DNA of 7,515 bases, from contig DAFH01000001.1 in the NCBI GenBank assembly GCA_002495485.1, positions 867 to 8,381 of the forward strand, given 5' to 3'. Shown piece after piece: positions 1 to 6,025 of this stretch (positions are counted from its first letter, which is position 1; each line of letters opens with the position of its first letter). Below the pieces are notes generated by a model. It made no database searches, was not told the DNA's origin, and saw nothing but the letters and a program-made list of their open reading frames with translations. Origin of the DNA: Candidatus Bathyarchaeota archaeon UBA185. GTDB lineage: Archaea; Thermoproteota; Bathyarchaeia; 40CM-2-53-6. The translations under genes and the position numbers were made by a program.

Positions 1-250
1 ACTTGGGCTCCGGCATCTGCTCGTAGATTCTAATGAGTCGGTCCTTCGTCTGGGGGGTCACGACTCCGGTCACCACTAGCACATCTGCATGGCGCGGGCT
101 AGGTACGAGTACCACGCCGAACCTCTCTAGATCGTAGCGTGGCGTTAGGGCGGCGACCAGTTCTATGTCGCAGCCGTTGCATGATGAGGCGTTGACGTGG
201 AAGACCCAAGGAGAACGTGTCCTCGACCATGTGGCTAGTTTCTCAAGCAA
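1..250 (-). CDS. Group 4-type [NiFe]-hydrogenase small subunit (NuoB-like), N-terminal part, cut by window edge
   Basis: Only the first 83 codons lie in the window; the gene continues beyond position 1. It encodes the electron-transfer subunit of a complex I-like hydrogenase, which holds the proximal [4Fe-4S] cluster next to the catalytic subunit. Seen: SPWVFHVN (residues 13-20), then SCNGCDIEL with Cys24 and Cys27, then LTPRYDLERFG and SPRHADVLVVTG, all typical of Ech/Mbh/Hyc small subunits. The CxxCD spacing separates it from true NuoB, which has adjacent cysteines. Start: an in-frame TGA lies 10 codons upstream and no ATG or GTG follows it before the conserved region, so TTG at 250-248 is the likely start. 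GGGAGG lies 8 bases before it. The gene overlaps the end of the NuoA-like gene by 8 bases, so the two are probably translationally coupled. The remaining cluster ligands and the partner large subunit are outside the window. Confidence 0.88.
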   Translation of the reverse strand, partial: MLEKLATWSRTRSPWVFHVNASSCNGCDIELVAALTPRYDLERFGVVLVPSPRHADVLVVTGVVTPQTKDRLIRIYEQMPEPK

Positions 251-590
251 GTTCGCTTCCTCCCGTTTGGACGAACCAGATCAATACCACCAAGACCGCA
301 ACTCCTCCCGTGGCTGTGAAGACGAGGGGCCAGACGAGGCTGAGAGATGAGATCGCGCTCGCTAGCAGGAGACCGAACACTTCGAAGACCATGAAGAGAG
401 CTGCATAGACGAAAAGATCGGAGTGATATTTTCCGCGAGACGCCGGGATCTCCTCGCCGCCAGTGAAGGGCGAATACTTAGTTCCAGTTCCCTCGGTCGT
501 CTTCCCAAGTCGTCCGGCAAGAATGTAGAAACCCATGGACACGACTATCACGGAGGCTACCGCTGCGATTACGGAGATGTAGTCTGTCAT
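243..590 (-). CDS. NuoA/FpoA-like membrane subunit (complex I subunit 3 family), 115 aa
   Basis: A three-helix membrane protein of the NuoA/ND3 family: helices at about 5-26, 57-80 and 85-108, joined by a polar loop. Length is normal for the family. In complex I this subunit sits where the membrane arm meets the quinone/hydrogenase-like module. Seen: the loop motif YSPFTGGE (39-46) aligns with the family motif SPYECG, and FMVFEVFGLLL (66-76) aligns with FxxFDVExxxL. Two hallmark residues are changed: the loop Cys is Gly44, and the second acidic residue of the DVE motif is Phe72 (the first is Glu70). The gene starts 4 bases after the protease stop, with GAGG at 599-602 about 8 bases before its ATG, and overlaps the small-subunit gene by 8 bases. 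It is clearly one operon with a hydrogenase. Family assignment is good; whether it conducts protons or only supports structure is unknown. Confidence 0.8.
   Translation of the reverse strand: MTDYISVIAAVASVIVVSMGFYILAGRLGKTTEGTGTKYSPFTGGEEIPASRGKYHSDLFVYAALFMVFEVFGLLLASAISSLSLVWPLVFTATGGVAVLVVLIWFVQTGGSELA
259..264 (-). promoter_or_regulatory. Shine-Dalgarno site fixing the TTG start of the hydrogenase small subunit
   Basis: On the minus strand GGGAGG lies 8 bases before the TTG at 250-248, inside the 3' end of the NuoA-like gene. It is the strongest ribosome-binding site in the window. It decides the start because the open frame contains no ATG or GTG upstream of the conserved small-subunit motif. 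Confidence 0.6.
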
Positions 591-594
591 TTCT

Positions 595-1113
595 TCATCC
601 TCTCATCTTTTGGAGTAGGCTTCCAAGCTCCATCACTATCTCCGCTTCCGCCTGCGATACCTCTTTCGAGAGTGGTTCGCCTATCTCGTATGAGACCGGC
701 TGGACGCCGAGTAGAACCGTCTTGGGAATTTCTGGGGCCATCTCAAGCAATACTCGGAGCGGCAGGCTATGAGTTCCAAAGAAAGGATACGTCGTGTCTG
801 TGAGATCCATCAGAGTGATGGAGCCCGGCTCGAGTCCGGCTTGAACGGAATCGATCAGAACAACAAGCCTGGGCCTCGTATCGTTCAGAACGTTGATAAC
901 ATTCTCGGGAGAATCTTCCGCGTCAACTATGACGAGGTCGGGACTGTTCTTGATCCTTTTCCTGAGATCCTTTGCGATGAGCGAACCCACATAGTCGTCC
1001 CCCTTGAGAGGATGCCCAAGCCCGATAACCACCACGCACCGCTCATCCACTCCAGCCAACAGGAGTTCGGTCAATCGGCTACACCACGTTCCTCCAGACA
1101 TGATGTCGCTCAT
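595..1113 (-). CDS. hycI: [NiFe]-hydrogenase maturation endopeptidase, HycI type
   Basis: The cytoplasmic protease that removes the C-terminal tail of the hydrogenase large subunit after nickel insertion. Numbered from ATG 1113 (172 aa): GLGHPLKGDDYVG (31-43) is the family N-terminal motif; VDAEDSPEN and LIDSVQAGLEPG follow; then GTHSLPL and LGVQP. The three expected nickel ligands are present: Asp40 (second Asp of GDD), Asp88 (LIDS) and His115 (GTHS), matching Asp16, Asp62 and His90 of E. coli HycI. The usual GN of the first motif is GH here. Start: the open frame reaches a TTG at 1170, giving an extra 19 residues unlike the family. ATG 1113 has GGGA about 8 bases upstream and gives a length near the usual 150-170; ATG 1101 is also possible. 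It is first in the operon, whereas in E. coli hycI comes last. Its presence implies a large subunit that is cleaved on maturation, hence a true nickel enzyme. Confidence 0.88.
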   Translation of the reverse strand: MSDIMSGGTWCSRLTELLLAGVDERCVVVIGLGHPLKGDDYVGSLIAKDLRKRIKNSPDLVIVDAEDSPENVINVLNDTRPRLVVLIDSVQAGLEPGSITLMDLTDTTYPFFGTHSLPLRVLLEMAPEIPKTVLLGVQPVSYEIGEPLSKEVSQAEAEIVMELGSLLQKMRG

Positions 1114-1193
1114 CTCCCGAGTCCCAAGATGCGCTTGAGTGGCGGAGAGTTTTAACCTGTGAGTACACAACGAGTACTTCTGATGACTTTTAG

Positions 1194-1201
1194 ATCATAA
1201 A
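1194..1201 (-). promoter_or_regulatory. Candidate archaeal TATA box for the hydrogenase operon
   Basis: The minus strand reads TTTATGAT here. A start about 26 bases on would fall near 1171, giving a leader of about 57 bases to ATG 1113, or a nearly leaderless TTG at 1170. A second AT-rich candidate (GTTAAAAC, 1149-1156) would give a start near 1126 and a short leader to ATG 1113. The sequence does not decide between them. Confidence 0.4.
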
Positions 1202-1239
1202 CGATCAACCATATTCGCAACTTTTGAGTAATGATTTGG

Positions 1240-1247
1240 TTTATCTA
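1240..1247 (+). promoter_or_regulatory. Candidate TATA box for the small divergent gene
   Basis: TTTATCTA, close to the archaeal consensus. Transcription would begin near 1270, downstream of the GTG at 1259. This argues for the GTG at 1298 as the real start of the next gene. Confidence 0.4.
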
Positions 1248-1297
1248 CTAATGGTGAGGTGCGAGGATCGGCGCAAATACTCGTTCGGGATGTAAGC

Positions 1298-1585
1298 GTG
1301 GCGAAGAAAACTCTCCAAGCCAAGAGCCCTCGTCAAAGTGCCAGGCAGATGACGGCCACGGTTGCGGAGGCACGGAGACTTATCGGGATAATCGAGAAGT
1401 CGCAGGTCCCCTTCGGAGAATCCGCCCCTATCTTCGCGCGAATCAAGTCGCAGGTAGATGCAGGGAAGGAGTTGGACATCGAGGACTATGAGCATCTACT
1501 CGGGCTGGTCAAGAAGGCGCGAGACTGGGACAAGGCTGTGGAGAGTTCTGCGCAGACCCAGCCGGAAGAGACTCTACCAGGCTAG
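1298..1585 (+). CDS. Small helical protein of unknown function, 95 aa
   Basis: I do not recognise a family. The protein is soluble, highly charged and predicted helical, with no membrane segment, signal peptide or cysteine. It begins MAKKTLQ, followed by a basic stretch to about residue 20. Then come two likely amphipathic helices: TVAEARRLIGIIEKS, and, after a proline break, APIFARIKSQVDAGKELDIE leading into YEHLLGLVKKARDW. The tail is polar (SSAQTQPEETLPG). The frame stays open to a GTG at 1259, but the candidate TATA box at 1240-1247 puts the transcript start after that codon, so GTG 1298 is preferred. The ribosome-binding site is weak in both cases. It diverges from the hydrogenase operon and converges on the cysteine-rich gene. 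Coding status rests on the long open frame, codon-like composition and the promoter. Confidence 0.6.
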   Translation: MAKKTLQAKSPRQSARQMTATVAEARRLIGIIEKSQVPFGESAPIFARIKSQVDAGKELDIEDYEHLLGLVKKARDWDKAVESSAQTQPEETLPG

Positions 1586-1630
1586 AAAACCGAGACTCGG
1601 CCACTAGCGCAATGAGCTGTCGTCGACTTT

Positions 1631-1783
1631 TCAATCTCCTGGAAGTGTCGACTCGGGACTCGTTTCAGTGCTGCACTGGCAACAGTACTGACAGAGACCG
1701 CAAATCGCACATGGATAGTCTTCCTGAGACAGTTCCCTGCCGCACATGAGGCATCTCAGCAATTGTTCATGTTTCTGTATCAT
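1631..1783 (-). CDS. Cysteine-rich putative zinc-binding miniprotein, 50 aa
   Basis: A very small protein with eight cysteines in 27 residues, numbered from ATG 1783: RCLMCGREL (Cys11, Cys14), then PCAICGLCQYCCQC (Cys25, 28, 31, 34, 35, 37). The CxxC pairs separated by ten residues look like a zinc ribbon; the extra CxxCCxC could hold a second metal or be redox-active. There is no transmembrane helix or signal. Start: the frame is open to a GTG at 1843 (70 aa), but ATG 1783 has GAGG four bases upstream, and a TATA-like box at 1804-1811 would start transcription almost on it, so the 50-residue form is preferred. It lies 95 bases downstream of the CoA-transferase beta gene on the same strand and might also be reached by read-through. 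Function unknown; protein or nucleic-acid binding is a guess. Confidence 0.6.
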   Translation of the reverse strand: MIQKHEQLLRCLMCGRELSQEDYPCAICGLCQYCCQCSTETSPESTLPGD

Positions 1784-1803
1784 CAAACCTCTTTCGTCCG
1801 AGC

Positions 1804-1811
1804 CTAGATAA
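1804..1811 (-). promoter_or_regulatory. Candidate TATA box for the cysteine-rich miniprotein
   Basis: The minus strand reads TTATCTAG, nearly the same core as the box at 1240. A start 26 bases on falls at about 1782, on the ATG at 1783, so the mRNA could be leaderless. Confidence 0.35.
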
Positions 1812-1878
1812 TGGAAGTCAGGCCACTTAACTGGCCCGTACACACTTGAGAGAACTGTGCTACAATGTAGTAGCCTGT

Positions 1879-2733
1879 TCAGTGAGTCCTCGGCTGTAGA
1901 CGCTGGGGCGAGCCCGTCTCGGAGACTGGTCTCCTCCAGCCGGTGAACTCTCCCTCCACGTCTAGTTCGTTACGTAGCACGTTCAGCTCTTCCTCGGTCG
2001 GGGGCAGAGACTCTTCAAGGTGGTCGGAGACTTTCAGGTCCCACCCGGTGTTGTTTCGGACTTCGCCGACCGTCGAGTATGGGTGCAGCCGCGTCAGGAT
2101 GAACTCCTTCGTCATTGGGTCAGGGGTCAGCGTCCCGAGGTCGGTTACTATGGTCGAAGGGCCGCCTCCCGGCAGTCCCAGTTCTTCGCGGGATCTGCCG
2201 CCGGTGATGAATCCCGGGCTGGTACGGTAGTCGAGTCGATCCACTAGATGTAGTTTGTCGTGGCGCACGAGGACGGCGTATCTCTGCCCGCCTGCAGCGA
2301 CATCGTGGGCTCCACCGCTACCAGGTAGCCTCGAGCGAGGATGGGCATAGTCGCCGATGACCGTCGAGTTTACGTTGCCGTACTTGTCCACCTGGGCCGC
2401 TCCGAGGAAGCAGAGGTCGAACTTGTTGTTCATCGCCATCCATCCCAGTGCGGACATCAGGTCGCAGAATGCGCTCGCGTTAACTTGGAGTGCGGTATCG
2501 TCTACTCCCCAGGGTGCTCGTCCCGAGCAGGAGGCGCCGATGATGCCTGATTCGAAGACTTGGGTTATTCCCGGAGTTCTCGTCCGCTGAGCCAGTTGGG
2601 ATGGTAGGAGGCTCAGGCCAACTCCCACGAAAACGGTGGAGTTGTCGTGGATTAGACGAGATGCTTCTACCACCATCATCTCCATTGGGGTGAACTTCTT
2701 GAGAAGTTCTGTTCTTCCGCCTATCTGGGTCAT
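1879..2733 (-). CDS. CoA-transferase, beta subunit (glutaconate CoA-transferase GctB-like), 284 aa
   Basis: Catalytic subunit of a family I CoA-transferase, which moves CoA between an acyl-CoA and a free carboxylic acid in the cytoplasm. Seen: a GVGLSLLPSQLAQRT segment (37-51); VFESGIIG with Glu61, which aligns with the glutamate that forms the enzyme-CoA thioester in GctB; FLGAAQVDKYGNVNST (109-124); RLPGSGGAHD (135-144); and LDYRTSPGF further on. The catalytic Glu separates it from IpdB-type ring hydrolases, which lack it. The stretch after ESG (GASCSGRAPWGVDD) differs from the usual proline-rich version. At 284 residues it is slightly longer than typical (about 260), with a basic, proline-containing tail. 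The start ATG directly follows the alpha-subunit stop, and GGAGG at 2745-2749 serves it. The family is secure; the substrate is not known. Confidence 0.9.
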   Translation of the reverse strand: MTQIGGRTELLKKFTPMEMMVVEASRLIHDNSTVFVGVGLSLLPSQLAQRTRTPGITQVFESGIIGASCSGRAPWGVDDTALQVNASAFCDLMSALGWMAMNNKFDLCFLGAAQVDKYGNVNSTVIGDYAHPRSRLPGSGGAHDVAAGGQRYAVLVRHDKLHLVDRLDYRTSPGFITGGRSREELGLPGGGPSTIVTDLGTLTPDPMTKEFILTRLHPYSTVGEVRNNTGWDLKVSDHLEESLPPTEEELNVLRNELDVEGEFTGWRRPVSETGSPQRLQPRTH

Positions 2734-3723
2734 CTATGCTCTAACCTCCAATTGCTCTTCCTTCAACAGATACTTTCGAAACGGTTCTAGCAGCGACGCG
2801 GAGGTTGTCTTGGACAGCTTCTCGGCGTCAGGCCCGATCATGTGAACGTAGTCGTCTTCGTCCTTGTAGGAGTAGACATACCAGTCGAGATAGTCCTCAA
2901 ACTCGTCTTTTCTGGCTGCGTCGTTAAAGAGCTTGATGTGAGTTATGTCCGGGTCGTAGAGGCCCGGGCATCCGGTTGGCCAAGCGGCCCGTCTCCAAGG
3001 CACCACGGCGTCGACGCCAATGGAAGGCACGGCCACGAGGTTGGGGAACCTTCTGCACAGATCTCCAGACACTATGTGGTCGGCTACGATGACCACCTTA
3101 CGGCCGGCTCGCGACAGCAGATCATCGTGGCCCACTGCGCCCAGGAAGAACGTATTCCCATTCTCATCCGCCATTGGAGCCTCGATGACCGTAAGGTCGG
3201 GTTTTACGGCCTGGATTAGTGCGACTCGACGGCCCGTTCCGAACGGATCCTTGACATGGATGTACTTCCGGTACTCGTGAGCACCGTGCGTAGACAATCC
3301 CGGCGTGTTGAGGTCTCCCCAAACGCCCGAGATGGATGGGATGAAGGGAAGGTTGAGCGAACCGGCGAGGCATCTCAGGTTGAAGGTCAGGTTGCTCTCG
3401 TCTTCGACTAGGACACGGCGGGGGATTCCCTCTTCGATGCTCTTCTTGACGATATAGTTCAGCCCAGCTCGCTCGAAGCCGACAAACTGGCTTATCATCG
3501 AGTCCACAACCCCAGCACCTACCAAGAGGGCCGTCCCGAACGAGCACGTTCCCCCCGTCATGAAGAGGTCGTTCACTTTCAGCCTGCCTGCCTTTCTCTG
3601 TCTGAGAATCTCGCGGGCAAAGACGACAGGCTTACGCATCAGCGGCATTCCAGCGAAGGCGATGCTCTGCCTGTCGTGGACGAACTTGAGCACTGCCTGG
3701 TCAATAGGGACTATCTTGTTCAA
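2734..3723 (-). CDS. CoA-transferase, alpha subunit (glutaconate CoA-transferase GctA-like), 329 aa
   Basis: The partner of the beta subunit; in this family alpha shapes the CoA and acid pocket while beta carries the catalytic Glu. Seen: FMTGGTCSFGTALLVGAG (54-71), the conserved glycine-rich loop; FVGFERAGLN; VEDESNLTFNLR; PFIP followed by DLNTPG; VIEAPMADENGNTFFLG; and a C-terminal part with LFNDA and DYLDWYVY typical of GctA/IpdA relatives. The family GAHP..G.Y motif is altered to AAWPTGCPGLY. Length is normal (about 320). Start: TTG at 3723-3721; an in-frame TGA sits two codons upstream and conserved sequence begins within a few residues, so no other start fits. GAGG lies one base before the TTG, too close for an ideal site. 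It is cotranscribed with beta and diverges from the ADP-forming synthetase. Confidence 0.9.
   Translation of the reverse strand: MNKIVPIDQAVLKFVHDRQSIAFAGMPLMRKPVVFAREILRQRKAGRLKVNDLFMTGGTCSFGTALLVGAGVVDSMISQFVGFERAGLNYIVKKSIEEGIPRRVLVEDESNLTFNLRCLAGSLNLPFIPSISGVWGDLNTPGLSTHGAHEYRKYIHVKDPFGTGRRVALIQAVKPDLTVIEAPMADENGNTFFLGAVGHDDLLSRAGRKVVIVADHIVSGDLCRRFPNLVAVPSIGVDAVVPWRRAAWPTGCPGLYDPDITHIKLFNDAARKDEFEDYLDWYVYSYKDEDDYVHMIGPDAEKLSKTTSASLLEPFRKYLLKEEQLEVRA
2745..2749 (-). promoter_or_regulatory. Shine-Dalgarno site for the CoA-transferase beta subunit
   Basis: GGAGG on the minus strand, inside the last codons of the alpha gene and 11 bases before the beta ATG. With the TAG-ATG junction it suggests coupled translation and equal subunit supply. 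Confidence 0.5.
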
Positions 3724-3754
3724 GCCTCAACAGGTTATCCGTAGTCCAATTGCA

Positions 3755-3762
3755 GACTATAA
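3755..3762 (-). promoter_or_regulatory. Candidate TATA box for the CoA-transferase operon
   Basis: The minus strand reads TTATAGTC. The predicted start near 3733 leaves a leader of about 9 bases before the TTG at 3723. It lies in the 132-base space (3724-3855) shared with the divergent synthetase gene; nothing else is evident in that space. Confidence 0.4.
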
Positions 3763-3813
3763 CCTGAAGGTACACAACCGTGCGAGTTGTGTGACAATGT
3801 GCCCGTTCTATCC

Positions 3814-3821
3814 ATTTTCTA
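3814..3821 (+). promoter_or_regulatory. Weak candidate TATA box for the ADP-forming synthetase
   Basis: ATTTTCTA, a poor match, placed to give a start near 3844 and a leader of about 12 bases without a ribosome-binding site. Included because it follows the spacing seen at other genes here. Confidence 0.25.
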
Positions 3822-3855
3822 GCCTTTTCAACCAGACCCTAAGAGCTTCCCATCA

Positions 3856-5958
3856 ATGCCAATAGAGAATCTAGCCCCACTCTTCGCTCCAAAGTCCATC
3901 GCTGTCATCGGCGCCTCGAACCGGCAGGGCAGTGTCGGAAGAGCAGTCTTCACGAACATCCTTCTGAACCAATATGCTGGGACAGTCTACCCGGTAAATC
4001 CAAAGGACCGTTCGATCAGCGGAGTAAGAGCGTACCCAACAATCGAGGACTTGCCGGAGAGCGTTGATCTGGCAGTTGTCGTGGTTCCCGCCGCCGTCGT
4101 TCCTTCCGTGACGGAGCAGTGTGGCAGAAAGGGCGTGAAGGGTCTGATCGTCATATCAGCCGGGTTCAAGGAGATTGGAGAGGACGGCGCTAGGCTCGAG
4201 CGTGAGGTCTTCTCGCTCGCTCAAAAGTACTCGATGCGCTTGGTCGGACCAAACTGTCTGGGGGCAATCAACACCGACCAGAATGTAAGGCTCAACGCCT
4301 CGTTCGCGTCGCAGATGCCTCTTGAGGGGTCGATCGCGTTTGCATCACAGAGCGGTGCGCTCGGCGAGGCAGTGATCGACTACGCTGCTGGGGAGAATAT
4401 TGGATTCTCGAAGTTCATCAGCGTTGGAAACAAGGCGGACGTAAACGAGAACGATGTTCTCGAGTATTTGAAAGCTGATCCTCAGACGAAGGTCATTCTG
4501 CTCTACATCGAGGATATCGTTGACGGCAGAAAGTTCGTCGACACTGTCACGCGCGTCACGGAAGAGAAGCCAATCATCGCGTCAAAGGCCGGAGTTTCGC
4601 CTGAGGGCGCAAAGGCTGCTTCTTCTCACACGGGGGCCCTGGCCGGTTCTGACGAGGCTTACAACGCCATCCTCAAACAATCAGGAGTAATACGAGTCGA
4701 ATCAATAATCGACCTTTTCGACTACGCGCGCGCGATCGCGAAACAGCCGCTTCCCAAGGGAAACCGGGTGGCCATTATAACAAATGGTGGAGGACCAGGT
4801 ATAATGGCGACTGATGCGAGCGTCCGTTACGGGCTCCAGATCGCACAATTCTCTGAAGAGACCAAGGCGAAGATACGGGCCGGGTTGCCAAAAGAGGCCT
4901 CCGTCAACAATCCAATCGATCTCGTCGGCGATGCTCAGGCTGACAGGTACGAACTGGCGCTGCAGGCTCTCCGGGACGACAGCGTTGATTGTGGCCTGAT
5001 CCTCCTGACTCCGCAAGCAATGGTTGACTTGAAGAAGGTCGCTGAGACAATAGTATCCGTCGGGCCGAAATTGGGAAAGACGATTCTGACGAGCATTCTG
5101 GGACTGACGGACATCACGCCAGCTGTTGAGGTCCTAGAGTCCAACGGCATTCCACACTATGTCTTTCCCGAATCTGCGGTCCGAGCACTTGCAGCGATGT
5201 ACGAATACGAGCGTTGGGTTCAGAGACCACGGACCCAGGCCAAACACTTCCAGGTGGACATAGGCAAAGCGCGAGAGATCATATCCAACGCGAAGCGCGC
5301 AGGACTAACCAACCTCCTGCAGGACGATGCTCTCAGAATCCTCAGCGTCTACGGTCTTCCCGTCATCAAGACAGAATCTGCCTCTTCGAAGAACGAGGCA
5401 GTCGCAGCAGCGAAGAGGATTGGATTCCCCGTCGCGATGAAGATTGTTTCACCCGACGTAGTTCACAAGATCGATGTCGGCGGAGTCAAACTAGGCCTGA
5501 AGAGCGAGCAGGACGTTTCCGAGGCCTACGACGAGATTCTTAGAAACGTAAAGAGTAGCGTTCCCAATGCGAAGATCGAGGGAGTTCTACTCCAAGAGTA
5601 CTTGGCGGAAGGAACGGAGACCATTGTCGGGATACACCGAGACCCGAAGTTCGGACCCCTCCTAATGTTCGGCATGGGAGGAATCTACGTCGAAGCATAC
5701 CAAGATGTGTCCTTCAGGCTCGCGCCCATACGACAGCTGAGCGCCACCAACATGATCAATGAGATCCGAGGAAGCAAGATCCTACAAGGATTCCGGGGCC
5801 AACCCCCGGCCGACACGAAGGCTATCGCCGAGTGTATAGAGCGTCTGTCGCAACTGTCGGTGGAACTGCCGGAGGTCGCGGAATTGGACGTTAACCCACT
5901 GGTCGCGCTGGCTCAGGGTTGCAGGGCCCTCGACGCGAGAATAATCGTCCGGGACTAG
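3856..5958 (+). CDS. Acetate/acyl-CoA ligase (ADP-forming), fused alpha-beta form, 700 aa
   Basis: Interconverts acyl-CoA + ADP + phosphate with acid + ATP + CoA. Archaea use this for energy gain from acetyl- and other acyl-CoAs; some thaumarchaeal paralogues run it in the activating direction. Domains in order: CoA-binding Rossmann domain (about 8-130, with SIAVIGASNRQGSVG); succinyl-CoA-ligase-like domain (about 150-295); a linker/second flavodoxin-like part with ITNGGGPGIMATDA (to about 450); and a C-terminal ATP-grasp domain (about 475-695). The phosphohistidine His258 is in SHTGALAGSDEAY, matching His257 of the Pyrococcus alpha subunit. The second conserved histidine, His537, is in VVHKIDVGGVKLG. 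ELDVNPL near the end carries metal ligands. All key residues are intact. Start ATG 3856 places MPIENLAPLFAPKSIAV as in relatives; no ribosome-binding site. The substrate is not determined; the divergent CoA-transferase suggests an organic acid beyond acetate, as inference. Confidence 0.93.
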   Translation: MPIENLAPLFAPKSIAVIGASNRQGSVGRAVFTNILLNQYAGTVYPVNPKDRSISGVRAYPTIEDLPESVDLAVVVVPAAVVPSVTEQCGRKGVKGLIVISAGFKEIGEDGARLEREVFSLAQKYSMRLVGPNCLGAINTDQNVRLNASFASQMPLEGSIAFASQSGALGEAVIDYAAGENIGFSKFISVGNKADVNENDVLEYLKADPQTKVILLYIEDIVDGRKFVDTVTRVTEEKPIIASKAGVSPEGAKAASSHTGALAGSDEAYNAILKQSGVIRVESIIDLFDYARAIAKQPLPKGNRVAIITNGGGPGIMATDASVRYGLQIAQFSEETKAKIRAGLPKEASVNNPIDLVGDAQADRYELALQALRDDSVDCGLILLTPQAMVDLKKVAETIVSVGPKLGKTILTSILGLTDITPAVEVLESNGIPHYVFPESAVRALAAMYEYERWVQRPRTQAKHFQVDIGKAREIISNAKRAGLTNLLQDDALRILSVYGLPVIKTESASSKNEAVAAAKRIGFPVAMKIVSPDVVHKIDVGGVKLGLKSEQDVSEAYDEILRNVKSSVPNAKIEGVLLQEYLAEGTETIVGIHRDPKFGPLLMFGMGGIYVEAYQDVSFRLAPIRQLSATNMINEIRGSKILQGFRGQPPADTKAIAECIERLSQLSVELPEVAELDVNPLVALAQGCRALDARIIVRD

Positions 5959-5982
5959 GTTCCAGACGAAACGGGTTTTGCA

Positions 5983-5993
5983 GATATGTTAAA
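5983..5993 (+). promoter_or_regulatory. Candidate TATA box for the SRPBCC gene
   Basis: GATATGTTAAA in the 67-base gap after the synthetase. A start 26 bases on falls at 6012-6016, just before the TTG at 6026 and on or near an out-of-frame ATG at 6016. Confidence 0.35.
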
Positions 5994-6025
5994 GAGTCAT
6001 CCAGAAGACGCGGCCATGATTTCCC

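Noticed and set aside
165..408. Plus-strand open frames opposite the NuoA-like and small-subunit genes
   Set aside because: They lie antisense to strongly supported genes, show no family motif and have a composition expected of complementary-strand shadows.
769..1155. A 128-codon plus-strand frame opposite the protease
   Set aside because: It mirrors the hycI coding frame, has no recognisable motif, and the protease on the minus strand has all catalytic ligands.
1..1170. Reading the left operon as ordinary complex I (NuoA-NuoB)
   Set aside because: The NuoB-like protein has the hydrogenase CxxC pattern in place of adjacent cysteines, and a hydrogenase protease is the first gene of the operon.
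1251..1295. A 14-codon frame starting with ATG just before the small helical gene
   Set aside because: It would begin upstream of the transcript start predicted from the TATA box, has no ribosome-binding site, and overlaps the next gene out of frame.
1590..1600. CCGAGACTCGG as a terminator hairpin after the small helical gene
   Set aside because: The stem is short with almost no loop and no T run directly follows; archaeal termination relies on T tracts, not such hairpins.
1622..1652. Two GTCGAC palindromes 19 bases apart at the end of the cysteine-rich gene
   Set aside because: Six-base palindromes are frequent in GC-rich DNA and one lies within coding sequence; no larger symmetry joins them.
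1860..1870. CTAC-AAT-GTAG hairpin between the CoA-transferase and the cysteine-rich gene
   Set aside because: A four-base stem with a three-base loop is at chance level and has no T run.
2842..3547. Several frames of 86-127 codons overlapping the CoA-transferase alpha gene
   Set aside because: They are alternate frames of a gene whose family motifs run through its full length; none shows its own motif or promoter.
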